Of a DNA stretch of 64,000 nt, positions 35,009 through 44,400 are shown piece after piece (positions within the stretch are counted from its first letter, which is position 1; every line of letters starts with the position of its first letter). The notes under the pieces are model-generated. The model did no database searches. It saw only the letters and a program-made list of their open reading frames with translations, and was not told the origin of the DNA. The stretch covers positions 612,001 to 676,000 of the forward strand of contig NZ_JAJEJQ010000003.1 in assembly GCF_021390575.1 (NCBI RefSeq), given 5' to 3'. Source of the stretch: Paraburkholderia adhaesiva (GTDB taxonomy: Bacteria; Pseudomonadota; Gammaproteobacteria; Burkholderiales; Burkholderiaceae). Made by a program: the position numbers and the translations under genes.

Positions 35009-35570
35009 GCCGCGAGCGGTGTCCGGCGTGGCGGCAAGCGGAGCGCGAAAGCGGTTCGGTCACGCTGGGCATGAGCCAAACGTCGTTTGAGGCGTTTCCG
35101 GGCGTAGCTCAACCTGGATCGCTTGTGTTCTCGTCTGCCGGGACATATTCAAACGAGCGGAGTCGCATTCCCGAACTCGCTTCTTTAGGCGATTTTCTCA
35201 ACCCGACTTTGCTGGCAAATTGAACGGGCCTTTTGTGCCATGCCGCGCGGTCGCGCTCACACCCAATGCGGCTTCGGACAACTGGCGATGCGTGACTTCC
35301 CTTTGTCTTGTTACGCAAAAAAAGCCGGACGATACCACCTACCCGGAATTCAACAGACGCATTCTGGTTTCTTCGGCTAAGCAACTAATAAGGTGGTAAT
35401 GCGAGCTACGCCACATATTCGCGCCGCCCGCTCGTGGTACAAAGATTCCCAGTCGCCGAGGTCACTGCGTACAAGGCATATACGGACGCGTGCGGTATCG
35501 CGGTGCTGAGGATGCACATTCGTCGCTTCTGCGGGTGGAAGACATCCCTCTCACTGCAGGAGATCGATTC
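35009..35570. other. Intergenic region upstream of the glycosyltransferase
   Basis: No convincing gene in 562 bases. The centre contains a run of seven A (near 35320) and locally lower GC. Short frames on both strands show no family features. The 3' end must carry the glycosyltransferase promoter. Confidence 0.45.
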
Positions 35571-36641
35571 ATGAAGTCTGTATCCGTGGCAATGGCTACC
35601 TACAACGGTGGCCGATATCTGCTCGAGCAACTCCAGAGTCTCGCGTCACAAATTCGTCCGCCGGCGGAACTGGTCGTCACGGACGATGTCTCGACCGACG
35701 ACACGTTAGCCATCCTTGCCGAATTCTCCGATACCGCACCATTCCCGGTGCGCGTTTACGTGAATCCGCAGAGGCTCGGCTATCGCGCCAACTTCATGCG
35801 CGCCGCCAGTTTGTGTAGTTCGGACATCATCGCGTTTTGCGACCAGGATGACGTATGGCAGCCCGATAAACTCCAGCGCTGCGTGGACGTGCTCGAACGC
35901 ACAGACGCCTTGATGGTCTACCACAATGCGATTGTGACGGACAGCGCCCTGAACCCCATCGGTACCCTCGCAAGGTACGCGCTCGCCAAGTCCTACAACC
36001 CGCCGTTGAGTGTCGACCCCTTCCTGGGCTGCTATGGCTTTACCTTCGTCTTCGACCGCCAGCTCGTACAGTTTTCGTCCCTATGGGATCGTCCTATCGG
36101 TATAAGGGAGGACGGCAAAAATCCGAACCCTCATGACCAGTGGTACTTTTTCCTCGCCCATACCCTCGGCGCGCTCGCCTACGTTGACGCACCTCTAGCG
36201 AAGTACCGACGGCACGAGTCTACGACGACGTCATCCGAATCCGATTGGATCGGCGAGTCGCGTCTCTCACTGGCCCCGCATTTTCTGTTCGAGTGCCTGG
36301 GTCGCTGGGAACATCTTGCGCTGGTATTCGAGCGACGCGCGGCAATCCTGGATGAGATTGCGCAACAGCCCGCGATCCCCCAGGCGGCCAGCGCACGGGC
36401 CGGGGCAGAAAAATATCAGGCGATTGCGCGCCTTTACCGCGAACGCATCGCGCTATATCAGGGTGACAGGATTGTTCGTCGGTTCCGGCGGTTCATGGGC
36501 ATTCTCACATCGGGTGGATACCGGTCCGGGGACGTATGGGCCAAGGGGCCCAAGAGCGGGATAAAAGATCTGCTTCTCGGCGTACTGGGCGTCAGTCGGA
36601 TCGTGCCCGCCGCCGCGAAGAGCAAGCTGCGTGGATACTGA
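35571..36641 (+). CDS. Family 2 glycosyltransferase
   Basis: GT-A fold glycosyltransferase of 356 residues. The N-terminus SVSVAMATYNGGRYLLEQLQSLASQ and TDDVSTDDTLAIL are the nucleotide-sugar segment. The metal-binding motif is QDDVW (FCDQDDVWQPDKLQ, near residue 88). This type is frequent among rhamnosyl- and other sugar transferases of O-antigen or capsule synthesis. The C-terminal part is less conserved. The start follows AGGAG; 27 upstream codons are open but lack an SD. It stands alone, with no other polysaccharide gene next to it. Confidence 0.85.
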   Translation: MKSVSVAMATYNGGRYLLEQLQSLASQIRPPAELVVTDDVSTDDTLAILAEFSDTAPFPVRVYVNPQRLGYRANFMRAASLCSSDIIAFCDQDDVWQPDKLQRCVDVLERTDALMVYHNAIVTDSALNPIGTLARYALAKSYNPPLSVDPFLGCYGFTFVFDRQLVQFSSLWDRPIGIREDGKNPNPHDQWYFFLAHTLGALAYVDAPLAKYRRHESTTTSSESDWIGESRLSLAPHFLFECLGRWEHLALVFERRAAILDEIAQQPAIPQAASARAGAEKYQAIARLYRERIALYQGDRIVRRFRRFMGILTSGGYRSGDVWAKGPKSGIKDLLLGVLGVSRIVPAAAKSKLRGY

Positions 36642-36815
36642 GTCGGCCCTGTAAAATTCGAAGCGCCTTGCGCAGCAAGGGTTTGACGCTGATAGTTGTT
36701 GATGGATTTGAGCACGCGCGAAACGTCCTTTAAGACGTTACTGCGCGCAGCTCAACGTGGGCCACGCGCAGGCGCTCCCACGCCCGCGCGAACCCGTTAG
36801 GCGTCAGTTAGCCAT

Positions 36816-38168
36816 TCAGGCAACGACCTCTGCACCATTCGCGATGACCTTCGTCGTCGTCACCTGCCTCGTTTCGCCTCCCGATACGCGCAAAGGCTTC
36901 TGCCACATCATGTCGATGATGGCGACATCGGTATGTTTCATCGGCTGGGTCACCAGTCGGCACAGGTTATTGATTGTGTCCTCAACGTCCTCGCAGACGA
37001 TTCCGTCACCCGATCCTGCACAAATGCGTTGTCGGGCGAGCAGAACGGACCGGAAGGCGCTGGTGGTGGCTGTCGAAACCTTCATTGCGCAGGTATTGGA
37101 TGCGCCATCGCAAATGATCCCGCTGATATCGCCGACCATGTTCGACACCGCGCGTTCCAGTACCCCGAAATCCTTGGAGAACAGCCAGCTCATCCCGGCC
37201 GCCGCGCCCATGGCGGCCGTAGTCACGGCACACAGTGCCGAGAGGCGCGTATAGCGCGCATGAATGGAGATCGCCACCAGGTGTGAGAGCGCGAGTGCGC
37301 GCGCCAGCGCCTCGTCGTCAGCCTGGAGGTGCTCCGCGACGGTGACGACCGGCATCGTCGCGGCAATGCCCTGATTACCCGAACCAAAGTTCGTCATCGC
37401 GGGAAGCGTAGCGCCGCCCATGCGTGCATCCGACGCACTGGTCGTATTGATCACGATCCGGTTGAGCAGATCGTCCTGCATCAGACCCTGCGAGATGGCG
37501 TCTTGCAGCGTTCCGCCGACGTTGAGGCCGTAGTGCACGCGCCGTCCTTCAGCGGAAAGTGCGCTGTTGATTTTCGCCGCATCGAGCATGAACGCGATGT
37601 CTTTGAAGGCGACTGAATCCGCGAAATCAAAAGCGTCCCGCAGGGTAAAGTCGGGCAGCCGATTGTCATTGCTGCGCGAGGCGCGGGCAGGGCGATCGAT
37701 CTCGACGTGATCGTTGACTCGCAGGTACGTGATATTGGTGTGCCCGCCACTCACAACAATCCTGCACTGATCGTTTCCGCCTTTCAGCGTGAGATCGACA
37801 TGGAGGAATTCGGCTGTTTCCTTTTGCTCGATAGTGACGCGGCTTTCGTCCACCATCATGCGTGCGTTGGCAACGTGCTGAGGCTCGACGCTGCGGAAAA
37901 CTTCGAGGCCCACAGTCGGATCTCCGCAGATCGCGCCCAGTGCTGCCGCCAGTTCCACGCCGCACGAATTAGTGCCGGGTATGGTGACACCCATCGCGTT
38001 CTTGTAAAGATTCCGGGACACATGGCCCGTAATCCCGGTAACGGGTTCACTCAGGTGCTGTGCCGCTGCAGCTGCGGCGAACGCGATGGCTACCGGTTCG
38101 GTACACCCCAGTGCCGGCGACACTTCCCTCTTTAACCACTGAATCAGTACTTGCGGATCCATTGCCAT
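36816..38168 (-). CDS. cyuA: L-cysteine desulfidase, CyuA/UPF0597 family
   Basis: Fe-S enzyme of 450 residues of the CyuA (YhaM, UPF0597) family. It releases sulfide, pyruvate and ammonia from cysteine. Conserved Cys are visible in ALGCTEPVAIAFA, IICDGASNTCAMK and GSGDGIVCEDVEDT, fitting a 4Fe-4S cluster as in serine dehydratase alpha domains. Other family segments are GTNSCGVELAAALG and MTNFGSGNQGIAATMPV. The start was placed at MAMDPQ, as the family begins near this point. No cyuP-like transporter is adjacent. Confidence 0.88.
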   Translation of the reverse strand: MAMDPQVLIQWLKREVSPALGCTEPVAIAFAAAAAAQHLSEPVTGITGHVSRNLYKNAMGVTIPGTNSCGVELAAALGAICGDPTVGLEVFRSVEPQHVANARMMVDESRVTIEQKETAEFLHVDLTLKGGNDQCRIVVSGGHTNITYLRVNDHVEIDRPARASRSNDNRLPDFTLRDAFDFADSVAFKDIAFMLDAAKINSALSAEGRRVHYGLNVGGTLQDAISQGLMQDDLLNRIVINTTSASDARMGGATLPAMTNFGSGNQGIAATMPVVTVAEHLQADDEALARALALSHLVAISIHARYTRLSALCAVTTAAMGAAAGMSWLFSKDFGVLERAVSNMVGDISGIICDGASNTCAMKVSTATTSAFRSVLLARQRICAGSGDGIVCEDVEDTINNLCRLVTQPMKHTDVAIIDMMWQKPLRVSGGETRQVTTTKVIANGAEVVA

Positions 38169-38205
38169 ACTTTTGCTCGTGAAGCGAAAAAGTATATGCC
38201 GCGGC

Positions 38206-38224
38206 ATGGAGATATTTCTTCCAT
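38206..38224. promoter_or_regulatory. Weak dyad upstream of cyuA
   Basis: ATGGA-N9-TCCAT lies 38 bp before the cyuA start in an AT-rich stretch. It may be a regulator site; the evidence is only the symmetry and position. Confidence 0.25.
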
Positions 38225-38348
38225 ATTTCACTTCATTAAAGTCGGGTTATGGAATTTTTTATCTGTCAAACGAGCGCCGGGTAGTCGGGTGACCGGTCAG
38301 GCAAGGTGCGAGGGTGTTCAATCCCGACGGTAACAGCAGCACCTGCCG

Positions 38349-39692
38349 CTATCCCTTGGCTCTCTGCGCAACCAGCGCAATCCGCTCCCGCACGACGCCA
38401 ATTGCCTGCTTGAGGCCATACACGTCCTCAAAATATTTATACGGAATTCGTATCTGGCTCGCGTTAGCGTCGATGTTTTCGATCTCGTCGCGCCATTGCG
38501 CAATCTGCGAGCGGGTCGGGTTGCTGTTGCTCCACACTTCGTCTTCCAGTGCCTTGATCTCGCGATACCAGACCACGAGGCGCTTTTTCATCCGCGCTTC
38601 GAGCAGGCGCGGCAATGCCTGAATCAATCCGATCAGCAGCGCCGCGAAGGGCACGAGGATCAACAGGCGTCGTTCGATCAGACTCGCGAGCCAGAACGGC
38701 AGATTGCGGTACAGAAATGGCTGGCCGGATTTGAAGTAGCGAACGCTTTCGTCGGAGACGGGGAATTCTTGCGAATTCAGGTTCGGGAACGTGCCGAACG
38801 GTGTGAAGTAGTCTTCGCCAGTGTGAACGGAGCGGGCCGCATCGAGCAGCAGGTAGACGAGCGCGGGATGCATCGCGTCTTTCGATACGAGCAGCGCCGT
38901 TGCCGCCAGCAGCGTGACGTCGGTGCGCGGCAGATCTTCAGCGACATTCGTCGATGCGCGCGGCAAAACGATTTTCACAAGCGACGGGATTTTCTGGGTC
39001 AGCGCATCGGCCTGCGCGAAACTCATCAGTTTCAGATCGCTGTTCAGCAGTGTCTTCTGCATGTCGGCGTCGGGTCTGCCGATGAAGAAAGCGGCGTCGA
39101 TCTTTCCGTTTTCGAGTTCCTGATAAGCCTTAGCGGCATCCAGTTGCAGCAGTGTGGCGTTCTGGCTCGTGATGCCGCTATGGCCGAGCAATTCCTGCGC
39201 GACGTTCAGCAGGCCACTGCCGGGCACGCCGATCGAAATCCTCTTGCCACGTAGTTGCGATAGCCTGTCGACCGTGGCGTCGCCGCGATAGAACACCCAG
39301 ATTGGTTCGTACGACACGGCAGCAATCAACTGCAGATTGTCGGTCTCTTTTGGACGTGTGGTTCCAGACTGGATGAAGCCGACCTGGTAGACGCTCTTCG
39401 GGTCCCTCAGTCGCTCATAGTTTTCCACCGAGCCGGTAGAACTGTGAATAACGAGTTTGATGCCTGCGCGCTTCAGGATCGGCGCATAGCGATCCGCAAA
39501 ACCGCGATAGATGCCGTTGTCCGCGCCGCTCGTGATGACGATGGTGCGCTGGAACGCGGGTTCGACCACGAGCCCCATCCCCCAGCCAGACGCGACGACC
39601 AGAACGATTACCCCAATGACCAGCAGGCGTCGTTTCGCCGGGGTCATGGGCCGTTTCTGGCTGCGTTGCAGCGCAGGATTACGTCTACGCAT
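38349..39692 (-). CDS. TAXI-type solute-binding protein with C-terminal membrane segment
   Basis: Protein of 447 residues. An N-terminal membrane helix (LLVIGVIVLVVASGWGMGLVV) anchors a TAXI-family binding domain (IVITSGADNGIYRGFADRYAPIL; SIGVPGSGLLNVAQELLG; DAAFFIGRPDADM). Near residues 335-365 a second hydrophobic stretch (LLILVPFAALLIGLIQALP) leads into a cytoplasmic helical tail. TAXI proteins normally feed TRAP transporters, but no TRAP permease is seen nearby. The fused helix and tail are unlike a free periplasmic receptor and suggest a sensor or scaffold role. GGAGG lies upstream of the ATG. Confidence 0.8.
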   Translation of the reverse strand: MRRRNPALQRSQKRPMTPAKRRLLVIGVIVLVVASGWGMGLVVEPAFQRTIVITSGADNGIYRGFADRYAPILKRAGIKLVIHSSTGSVENYERLRDPKSVYQVGFIQSGTTRPKETDNLQLIAAVSYEPIWVFYRGDATVDRLSQLRGKRISIGVPGSGLLNVAQELLGHSGITSQNATLLQLDAAKAYQELENGKIDAAFFIGRPDADMQKTLLNSDLKLMSFAQADALTQKIPSLVKIVLPRASTNVAEDLPRTDVTLLAATALLVSKDAMHPALVYLLLDAARSVHTGEDYFTPFGTFPNLNSQEFPVSDESVRYFKSGQPFLYRNLPFWLASLIERRLLILVPFAALLIGLIQALPRLLEARMKKRLVVWYREIKALEDEVWSNSNPTRSQIAQWRDEIENIDANASQIRIPYKYFEDVYGLKQAIGVVRERIALVAQRAKG

Positions 39693-40367
39693 CGTTGTTC
39701 ACGCCTCCAGGTTTTGCCGTGATCCGGTACGTTAGCGTACGATTAAGATACCAACGAATTAAATTCTCTGGCGGAGCAGGCCCTTGAACGAGCCAGGTCG
39801 CGGATCGAAGCCGGGCCTGCGAATCTAGACGGATAGCGTGTCATCGATCTGACGCCGCTCACGACGCCCGTACTCACCCCACAGAGCAATACAGCGGCCG
39901 AAAGCTTCATGAAGATAATGAAGGGTACTTGCGTCGCCTTCATGCCGACACGTGACGCAGCAACTGACGTTCGCAATCTGGCCATTGCATTAGCACACTA
40001 CAACAAACGGCACTAACACCGTGCACCGAAAACATACCGCTCGCCGCGCGTTTTTCCGCGCACGGCCGAATCGTCAACCGCAGTGTGAGGTTGTGCCCGG
40101 AAGTACGGCGGAATATCCAGGGGCACAGCGCGAAGCGCGTAGATTCGGGTCAATGCTTTCCACAGTCGCGGTAATCAACAAGTAAGACTTTGGTCCGATT
40201 GCCCCGCCCGGCGAGGCGGCCATACGCTAAGGATCGGGCTGGTGTCTCGCGTACCGAGAACCGTCGCGGCGAGACACGTGGGTACGCGCGGGCGGGCGAT
40301 GCCGCAAGCGCCCATTACCCCGACCGATCACGATTCGTTCTACCTGGCATTATGCCGAGGAGGCAGT
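39693..40367. other. Intergenic region with one FixJ/DosR-like motif
   Basis: About 675 bases without a supported gene. The motif TAAGACTTTGGTCCGATTG occurs at 40183-40201, 167 bases before the glycine-zipper gene. Short frames in the rest show no family features. Confidence 0.5.
40183..40201 (+). promoter_or_regulatory. Stress-cluster motif, copy 1
   Basis: TAAGACTTTGGTCCGATTG, member of the five-copy set with consensus TARGACCWWRGTCCKATTG. It lies upstream of the glycine-zipper gene at 40368. Confidence 0.6.
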
Positions 40368-40838
40368 GTGGGCAAGTCTATGAAACGCCACATCCGTGTA
40401 CTGGTTGTCGCGGGACTGTTGCCTGCGAGCCTGGTGAGCGCTGGGCCGATCGTCTATCCGGCGAAGGGCCAGAGCGCTCAACAACAGCAGAAGGATGAGG
40501 GCTCGTGTTACGCATGGGCCAAGAGCAATACCGGAATCGATCCGACCCAGGTGTCGACAGCGCCTCCGCCTTCCGGTCCTGCTGTCGGCGGTGGTGAGCG
40601 GGTCGGCGGTGCTGCGCGTGGCGCGGCGGGTGGCGCGGTCATCGGCGCAATCGGGGGCGATGCAGGCAAGGGCGCGGCCGTCGGCGCGGTAGCCGGGACG
40701 ATGGTCGGCGGCGCGCGTGCACGTCAGAATCGACGCAACCAGGAAGCGAACGCGCAAGCCCAGACGCAAGGCGCAATGGACACCTTCAATCGCGCCTACG
40801 CCGCATGCATGGAAGGGCGTGGCTACACGATCAAGTAA
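40368..40838 (+). CDS. Glycine-zipper exported protein
   Basis: Exported protein of 156 residues. A signal peptide (KRHIRVLVVAGLLPASLVSAG) is followed by a soluble stretch and a glycine zipper (GGAARGAAGGAVIGAIGGDAGKGAAVGAVAGTMVGG), which may insert in a membrane. The C-terminus has FNRAYAACMEGRGYTIK; together with SCYAWA near residue 45 this offers two Cys for a disulfide. It resembles YMGG-like glycine-zipper proteins of unknown role. The GTG was chosen because AGGAGG sits 4-5 bases before it; the ATG four codons later is an alternative. Confidence 0.75.
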   Translation: MGKSMKRHIRVLVVAGLLPASLVSAGPIVYPAKGQSAQQQQKDEGSCYAWAKSNTGIDPTQVSTAPPPSGPAVGGGERVGGAARGAAGGAVIGAIGGDAGKGAAVGAVAGTMVGGARARQNRRNQEANAQAQTQGAMDTFNRAYAACMEGRGYTIK

Positions 40839-40975
40839 GCGCGCGCCATTGAGCCGTCGAGCGACGTAGACGAAGCGTCGTTTACTCCGCGCTTGTAGCG
40901 GAGGCGGGCGAGTTCGTGCCGTGCAGTTCGCCGACCGGCAGAAAGCACAAGCAAGCGGCAACAACCGGAGGCAAC

Positions 40976-40994
40976 TAGGACCAAGGTCCGATAG
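40976..40994 (+). promoter_or_regulatory. Stress-cluster motif, copy 2
   Basis: TAGGACCAAGGTCCGATAG. The core GGACC-AA-GGTCC is a perfect palindrome. It is 115 bases upstream of the SYLF gene. Confidence 0.65.
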
Positions 40995-41108
40995 AAGCTT
41001 TCGTTTGCATTTGACATCATGCAATCACCGTATGGGCGGCGTCACCAGCCGATCCGGTAACCGGCGCACACGTTGCGGGTGGCCTTTGAAGCCAATCGGA
41101 GGACGATA

Positions 41109-41696
41109 ATGAAGCGAAGGACTTTTGTGCTTAGGGCTGCTGTGTTGCCCGCTGCGGTGAGCTGGGCCATTTCGGGTTGCAGCACGACAACGAGCAGTGG
41201 CGCGAGCGAACAAACTTCCGCATCGAAGCGCCAGGAGATCGACGCCGCCGTGGACGGCGTGATGTCGAGGTTGTACGCGACGGTGCCCGGTTCGCAGGAG
41301 CTGGTTTCCAAGGCGCGCGGCGTGCTGGTGTTCCCTTCCGTCGTCAAGGCTGCGTTCATTGTCGGCGGCGCGTATGGGCAAGGATCGTTGCGCGTTGGCG
41401 GTCAGACCGTCGGCTACTACAGTACGGCGGCGGCGTCATTCGGATTCCAGGCGGGCGCGCAGTCGACGGCGATCATTTTCCTGTTCATGACCGAGGATGC
41501 GCTCGCCAACTTCCGCAATTCGGCGGGCTGGTCGGTCGGCGGCGATGTGCAGGTTTCGCTCGTGAAAGTGGGCGCGAACGGCATGATCGACACGCGAACC
41601 GCGACGGCACCGGTGTCGGCGATCGTGATGACCAACACGGGGTTGATGGCGGACGCGTCGCTGTCGGGCACCAAGGTCACGAAGCTGGATCTGTAA
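41109..41696 (+). CDS. SYLF/YSC84-domain lipoprotein
   Basis: Probable lipoprotein of 195 residues. The signal peptide ends in a lipobox AISGC (about residues 19-23). The SYLF domain, which binds lipids in characterised homologues, follows: LVSKARGVLVFPSVVKAAFIVGGAYGQGSLRVGG, then GYYSTAAASFGFQAGAQ and FLFMTEDALANFR. GGAGGA is placed well before the ATG. Similar proteins are common in proteobacterial envelopes and are often stress-induced. It has a motif copy upstream. Confidence 0.87.
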   Translation: MKRRTFVLRAAVLPAAVSWAISGCSTTTSSGASEQTSASKRQEIDAAVDGVMSRLYATVPGSQELVSKARGVLVFPSVVKAAFIVGGAYGQGSLRVGGQTVGYYSTAAASFGFQAGAQSTAIIFLFMTEDALANFRNSAGWSVGGDVQVSLVKVGANGMIDTRTATAPVSAIVMTNTGLMADASLSGTKVTKLDL

Positions 41697-41819
41697 AACG
41701 CCAGTGTGCTGTACTCGACGCAGTGGCGTGTATCGATCGAGGCATGCGTCGCCGCGTGTTGCGTGTAGCGGCGTATAGCGCTCCGGCGCGCGCCGCCCCT
41801 AGTTCAGACGGAGAGATCA

Positions 41820-42416
41820 ATGCCGAAGCTAAAACTGCTCGCAGCCACGGTGATCGTAGGCATCGCGCAGCTTGCATGCGCACAGGCTCAGGCGCAAACG
41901 AACGCGGCTATAGCGAGAGCGCCGGGTAAAGTCGCCGCCTCGGGCGTCCACAAGGTGACGGCGGAGGTGCTGAGCGTCGATCCGGCAACGCGCACGGTCA
42001 GGCTCAAGCGTGAAGACGGCCAGACGTTTGAAATTCAGGTCGGCGACGAGGCCCGCAATTTCGATCAGATCCGGGTTGGCGACAAGGTCACAGCAACGTA
42101 TCGCGAGTCCCTCACGATGAGCCTGAAGAAGGGCGGAGGTGAAGCGACTTCGCTCTCGGAGACGCCGTCGATGGAACGCGCGCCAAAGGGAGCGAAGCCC
42201 GGCGGGACGGTTGGGCGTGAGGTACGGGTCGTGGCGGACGTCGTGGCCGTCAACGAGAAGACGAAGACAGTCACGCTCAAGGGGCCCGAGGGCAACACGG
42301 TTGACCTGGTCGTCGATGATCCCGCGCAGTTGGCGAACATCAAGACGGGCGATCAGGTCGAGGCTGTGTACACGGAAGCGCTGGCCATCTCTGTCAAGGC
42401 AGCTCACACGAAGTAA
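41820..42416 (+). CDS. Exported protein with two OB-like repeats
   Basis: Exported protein of 198 residues. The signal peptide ends near AQAQA. The mature part has two related units: VTAEVLSVDPATRTVRLKREDGQTFEIQVGDEA...IRVGDKVTATYRESLTM and VVADVVAVNEKTKTVTLKGPEGNTVDLVVDDP...IKTGDQVEAVYTEALAI. Each looks like a small beta barrel, probably an internal duplication. The function is unknown. It follows the SYLF gene after 123 bases in the same direction. Confidence 0.78.
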   Translation: MPKLKLLAATVIVGIAQLACAQAQAQTNAAIARAPGKVAASGVHKVTAEVLSVDPATRTVRLKREDGQTFEIQVGDEARNFDQIRVGDKVTATYRESLTMSLKKGGGEATSLSETPSMERAPKGAKPGGTVGREVRVVADVVAVNEKTKTVTLKGPEGNTVDLVVDDPAQLANIKTGDQVEAVYTEALAISVKAAHTK

Positions 42417-42548
42417 CCACGTGTGGGGCGCCTGCGTGCTTTGTTTGCGCATGCGCAGCAGCGTCCATACCTGTAGCCGCGGATCGCCAGGCGTTGATGG
42501 CTCGGGAACGACCAATGCCCGGACCGGCTTTTCGGCCTGGTGGATCAA

Positions 42549-42935
42549 ATGAGCGCTTCGAGGCAATCTGTGGCGATCGTGGACGACGAAGAATCCGTTG
42601 GGCGTGCGATCCGCCGTTTATTGAAGTCCGCAGGCATCGATGCCGTTGCTTTCGCGAGCGGCGAGGCCTTTCTGAAGGCGTTGCATGCGACGCCTCCGTA
42701 CGAGCCGGCGTGCGTGATCCTCGATTTCCAGATGCCGGGGTTGACCGGCCTCGACGTGCAACAGCGCCTTTCAGGCTCCGGTCTGCCGGTCATCATCATT
42801 ACGGCTCACGACGAACCGCGCGTACGCGAGCAGGCCCGTGCAGGGGGCGCGCTGGCGTACCTGTGCAAGCCGTTCGACGAACTGGACCTCATCGACGCCG
42901 TACGCTCCGTGCTCGACGGGGACCCTGACGCTTGA
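42549..42935 (+). CDS. Single-domain response regulator, FixJ-type receiver
   Basis: Receiver domain of 128 residues without an output domain. Acidic residues D12 D13, phosphorylated D59 (ILDFQMPG), T86 (IITAH) and K107 (LCKPFDE) are all present. The sequence is of the FixJ group and resembles the receiver at 53713, so the kinase at 52406 might phosphorylate both. The ATG was preferred to a GTG three codons earlier because GGTGGA lies 4 bases before it. It precedes the pqi operon. Confidence 0.85.
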   Translation: MSASRQSVAIVDDEESVGRAIRRLLKSAGIDAVAFASGEAFLKALHATPPYEPACVILDFQMPGLTGLDVQQRLSGSGLPVIIITAHDEPRVREQARAGGALAYLCKPFDELDLIDAVRSVLDGDPDA

Positions 42936-42949
42936 GCCGGTATGCCGAC

Positions 42950-43132
42950 ATGAAATCGCCTCCCGCTCAACCGCCGCGCGCCGTTCTGCTGGAGAGGCGG
43001 GCGATCGTGCCTTGCCGGGTGCTGGAATTCGAGGCGCGGGTCGCGGATATCGACGCGGCCGATCGCGGAACCTGCGAGCGGCGCGATGCCGGGCCGTACG
43101 CCGGCCCGCCGGCACGGGAGCATTCCAGATGA
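42950..43132 (+). CDS. Possible small leader frame before pqiA
   Basis: Frame of 60 residues, MKSPPAQPPRAVLLERRAIV, ending with TGA overlapping the pqiA ATG as ATGA. No family is recognised and no SD is clear. It could be a coupling leader or simply chance in GC-rich DNA. Confidence 0.25.
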   Translation: MKSPPAQPPRAVLLERRAIVPCRVLEFEARVADIDAADRGTCERRDAGPYAGPPAREHSR

Positions 43133-44400
43133 ATGATGCCGGTCTGCTTCTATGTCACGACTGCGATCTGCTGCAACGGCGCATGCCCTGTCCGCATGGC
43201 GGCGTGCTGCGCTGCTGGCGTTGCGGCGCCGAACTCGAACGCGATCATACCGATAGCGGGCGACGTTCGCTGGCACTGGCGTCGGGTGCGCTCGTGCTCT
43301 TCGTCATCTCCAACATCTATCCGATCGTGGGCCTTGCGGTCAACGGCAATATCGTCGAAGCGACGCTATGGGGCGCGGTCAAGGTACTGTACCGCGATGG
43401 CATGTGGCCGATCGCGGGCCTGGTGTTCATCACGACGATCGTGATGCCCGCGACCCAGATCGTGGCGTTGCTGTGGCTGCTCGTGCCGCTCGAGTTCAGG
43501 CGCAAGCCGTGGAGCGCGAACATCGTCTTTCGCCTGATGGGCATCGCGCGGTCGTGGGGAATGACCGAAGTGCTGATCCTCGGGCTGCTGGTCGCGCTCG
43601 TCAAGCTCGCCCACATCGCAACGGTCGTGACCGGCGTTGCGCTGTGGTCTTTTGGTGCGCTGATGGTCGTGCTCGTAGCCACCGGCGCGGCGCTTGACGT
43701 GCCCGCTCTCTGGCATCGCATCGCGCCCGTTTCTTCCTCGGCGGCGCCGCACGCTGGCCCGCACGCGGCACCACTTCGCGGGCTCACGGGTGCCGCGTGC
43801 GGCATCGCGTTGTGCCCTTGCTGCGAACTCCTCGTGCGTATGCCGTCGCAAGGATACGCGGTGGCGTGCCCGCGCTGCGAGACCCCGCTGCATCTGCGCA
43901 AGCCCGCGAGCCTGTCGCGCACGTGGGCGTTTCTCGTGGCGTCGGTGGTGCTTTACATCCCGGCGAACGTGTTGCCAGTGATGGACACGAGTTCGCTATT
44001 CGGGACGCAAAAAGACACCATCCTGAGCGGCGTGGTGTACCTGTGGGTGTCCGGTTCATGGCCGCTCGCCGTAGTGGTGTTCATCGCGAGTATTGCGGTG
44101 CCGATGTTGAAGATTCTCAGTCTTGCGTATCTGGCGTGGTCGGCACAGCGCGCCTCGACGTGGCTGCCCACCGAACGCGCGCGAATTTACCGGGGGGTCG
44201 AGCTGATTGGCCGCTGGTCGATGCTTGACATCTATGTCGTCACGATGCTGGTCGCGCTGGTGCAATTCAACGCGCTCGCGATGATCAAGGCGGGGCCCGC
44301 GGCAATCGCCTTCGGGGCTGTCGTGGTCCTGACGATGTTCGCCGCAAACGCGTTCGACCCGCGCCTCATCTGGGATCCTGTGGAGGTCGAGCATGCCTGA
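43129..44400 (+). CDS. pqiA: PqiA-like intermembrane transport protein
   Basis: Inner-membrane protein of 423 residues with two PqiA modules. Each begins with a zinc-ribbon-like cytoplasmic segment: LLLCHDCDLLQRRMPC...RCWRCGAEL, and IALCPCCELLVRMPS...ACPRCETPL. Each is followed by about four helices (ISNIYPIVGLAVNG; IPANVLPVMDTSSLFG). PqiA works with the MCE protein PqiB and lipoprotein PqiC to link the inner and outer membranes, probably moving lipid. GGGAG lies 8 bases before the ATG. It overlaps pqiB by 8 bases. Confidence 0.93.
   Translation: MNDAGLLLCHDCDLLQRRMPCPHGGVLRCWRCGAELERDHTDSGRRSLALASGALVLFVISNIYPIVGLAVNGNIVEATLWGAVKVLYRDGMWPIAGLVFITTIVMPATQIVALLWLLVPLEFRRKPWSANIVFRLMGIARSWGMTEVLILGLLVALVKLAHIATVVTGVALWSFGALMVVLVATGAALDVPALWHRIAPVSSSAAPHAGPHAAPLRGLTGAACGIALCPCCELLVRMPSQGYAVACPRCETPLHLRKPASLSRTWAFLVASVVLYIPANVLPVMDTSSLFGTQKDTILSGVVYLWVSGSWPLAVVVFIASIAVPMLKILSLAYLAWSAQRASTWLPTERARIYRGVELIGRWSMLDIYVVTMLVALVQFNALAMIKAGPAAIAFGAVVVLTMFAANAFDPRLIWDPVEVEHA

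Noticed and set aside
35100..35130. tRNA-like stretch GGGCGTAGCTCAACCTGG
   Set aside because: No matching acceptor, anticodon or T arm follows; chance resemblance.
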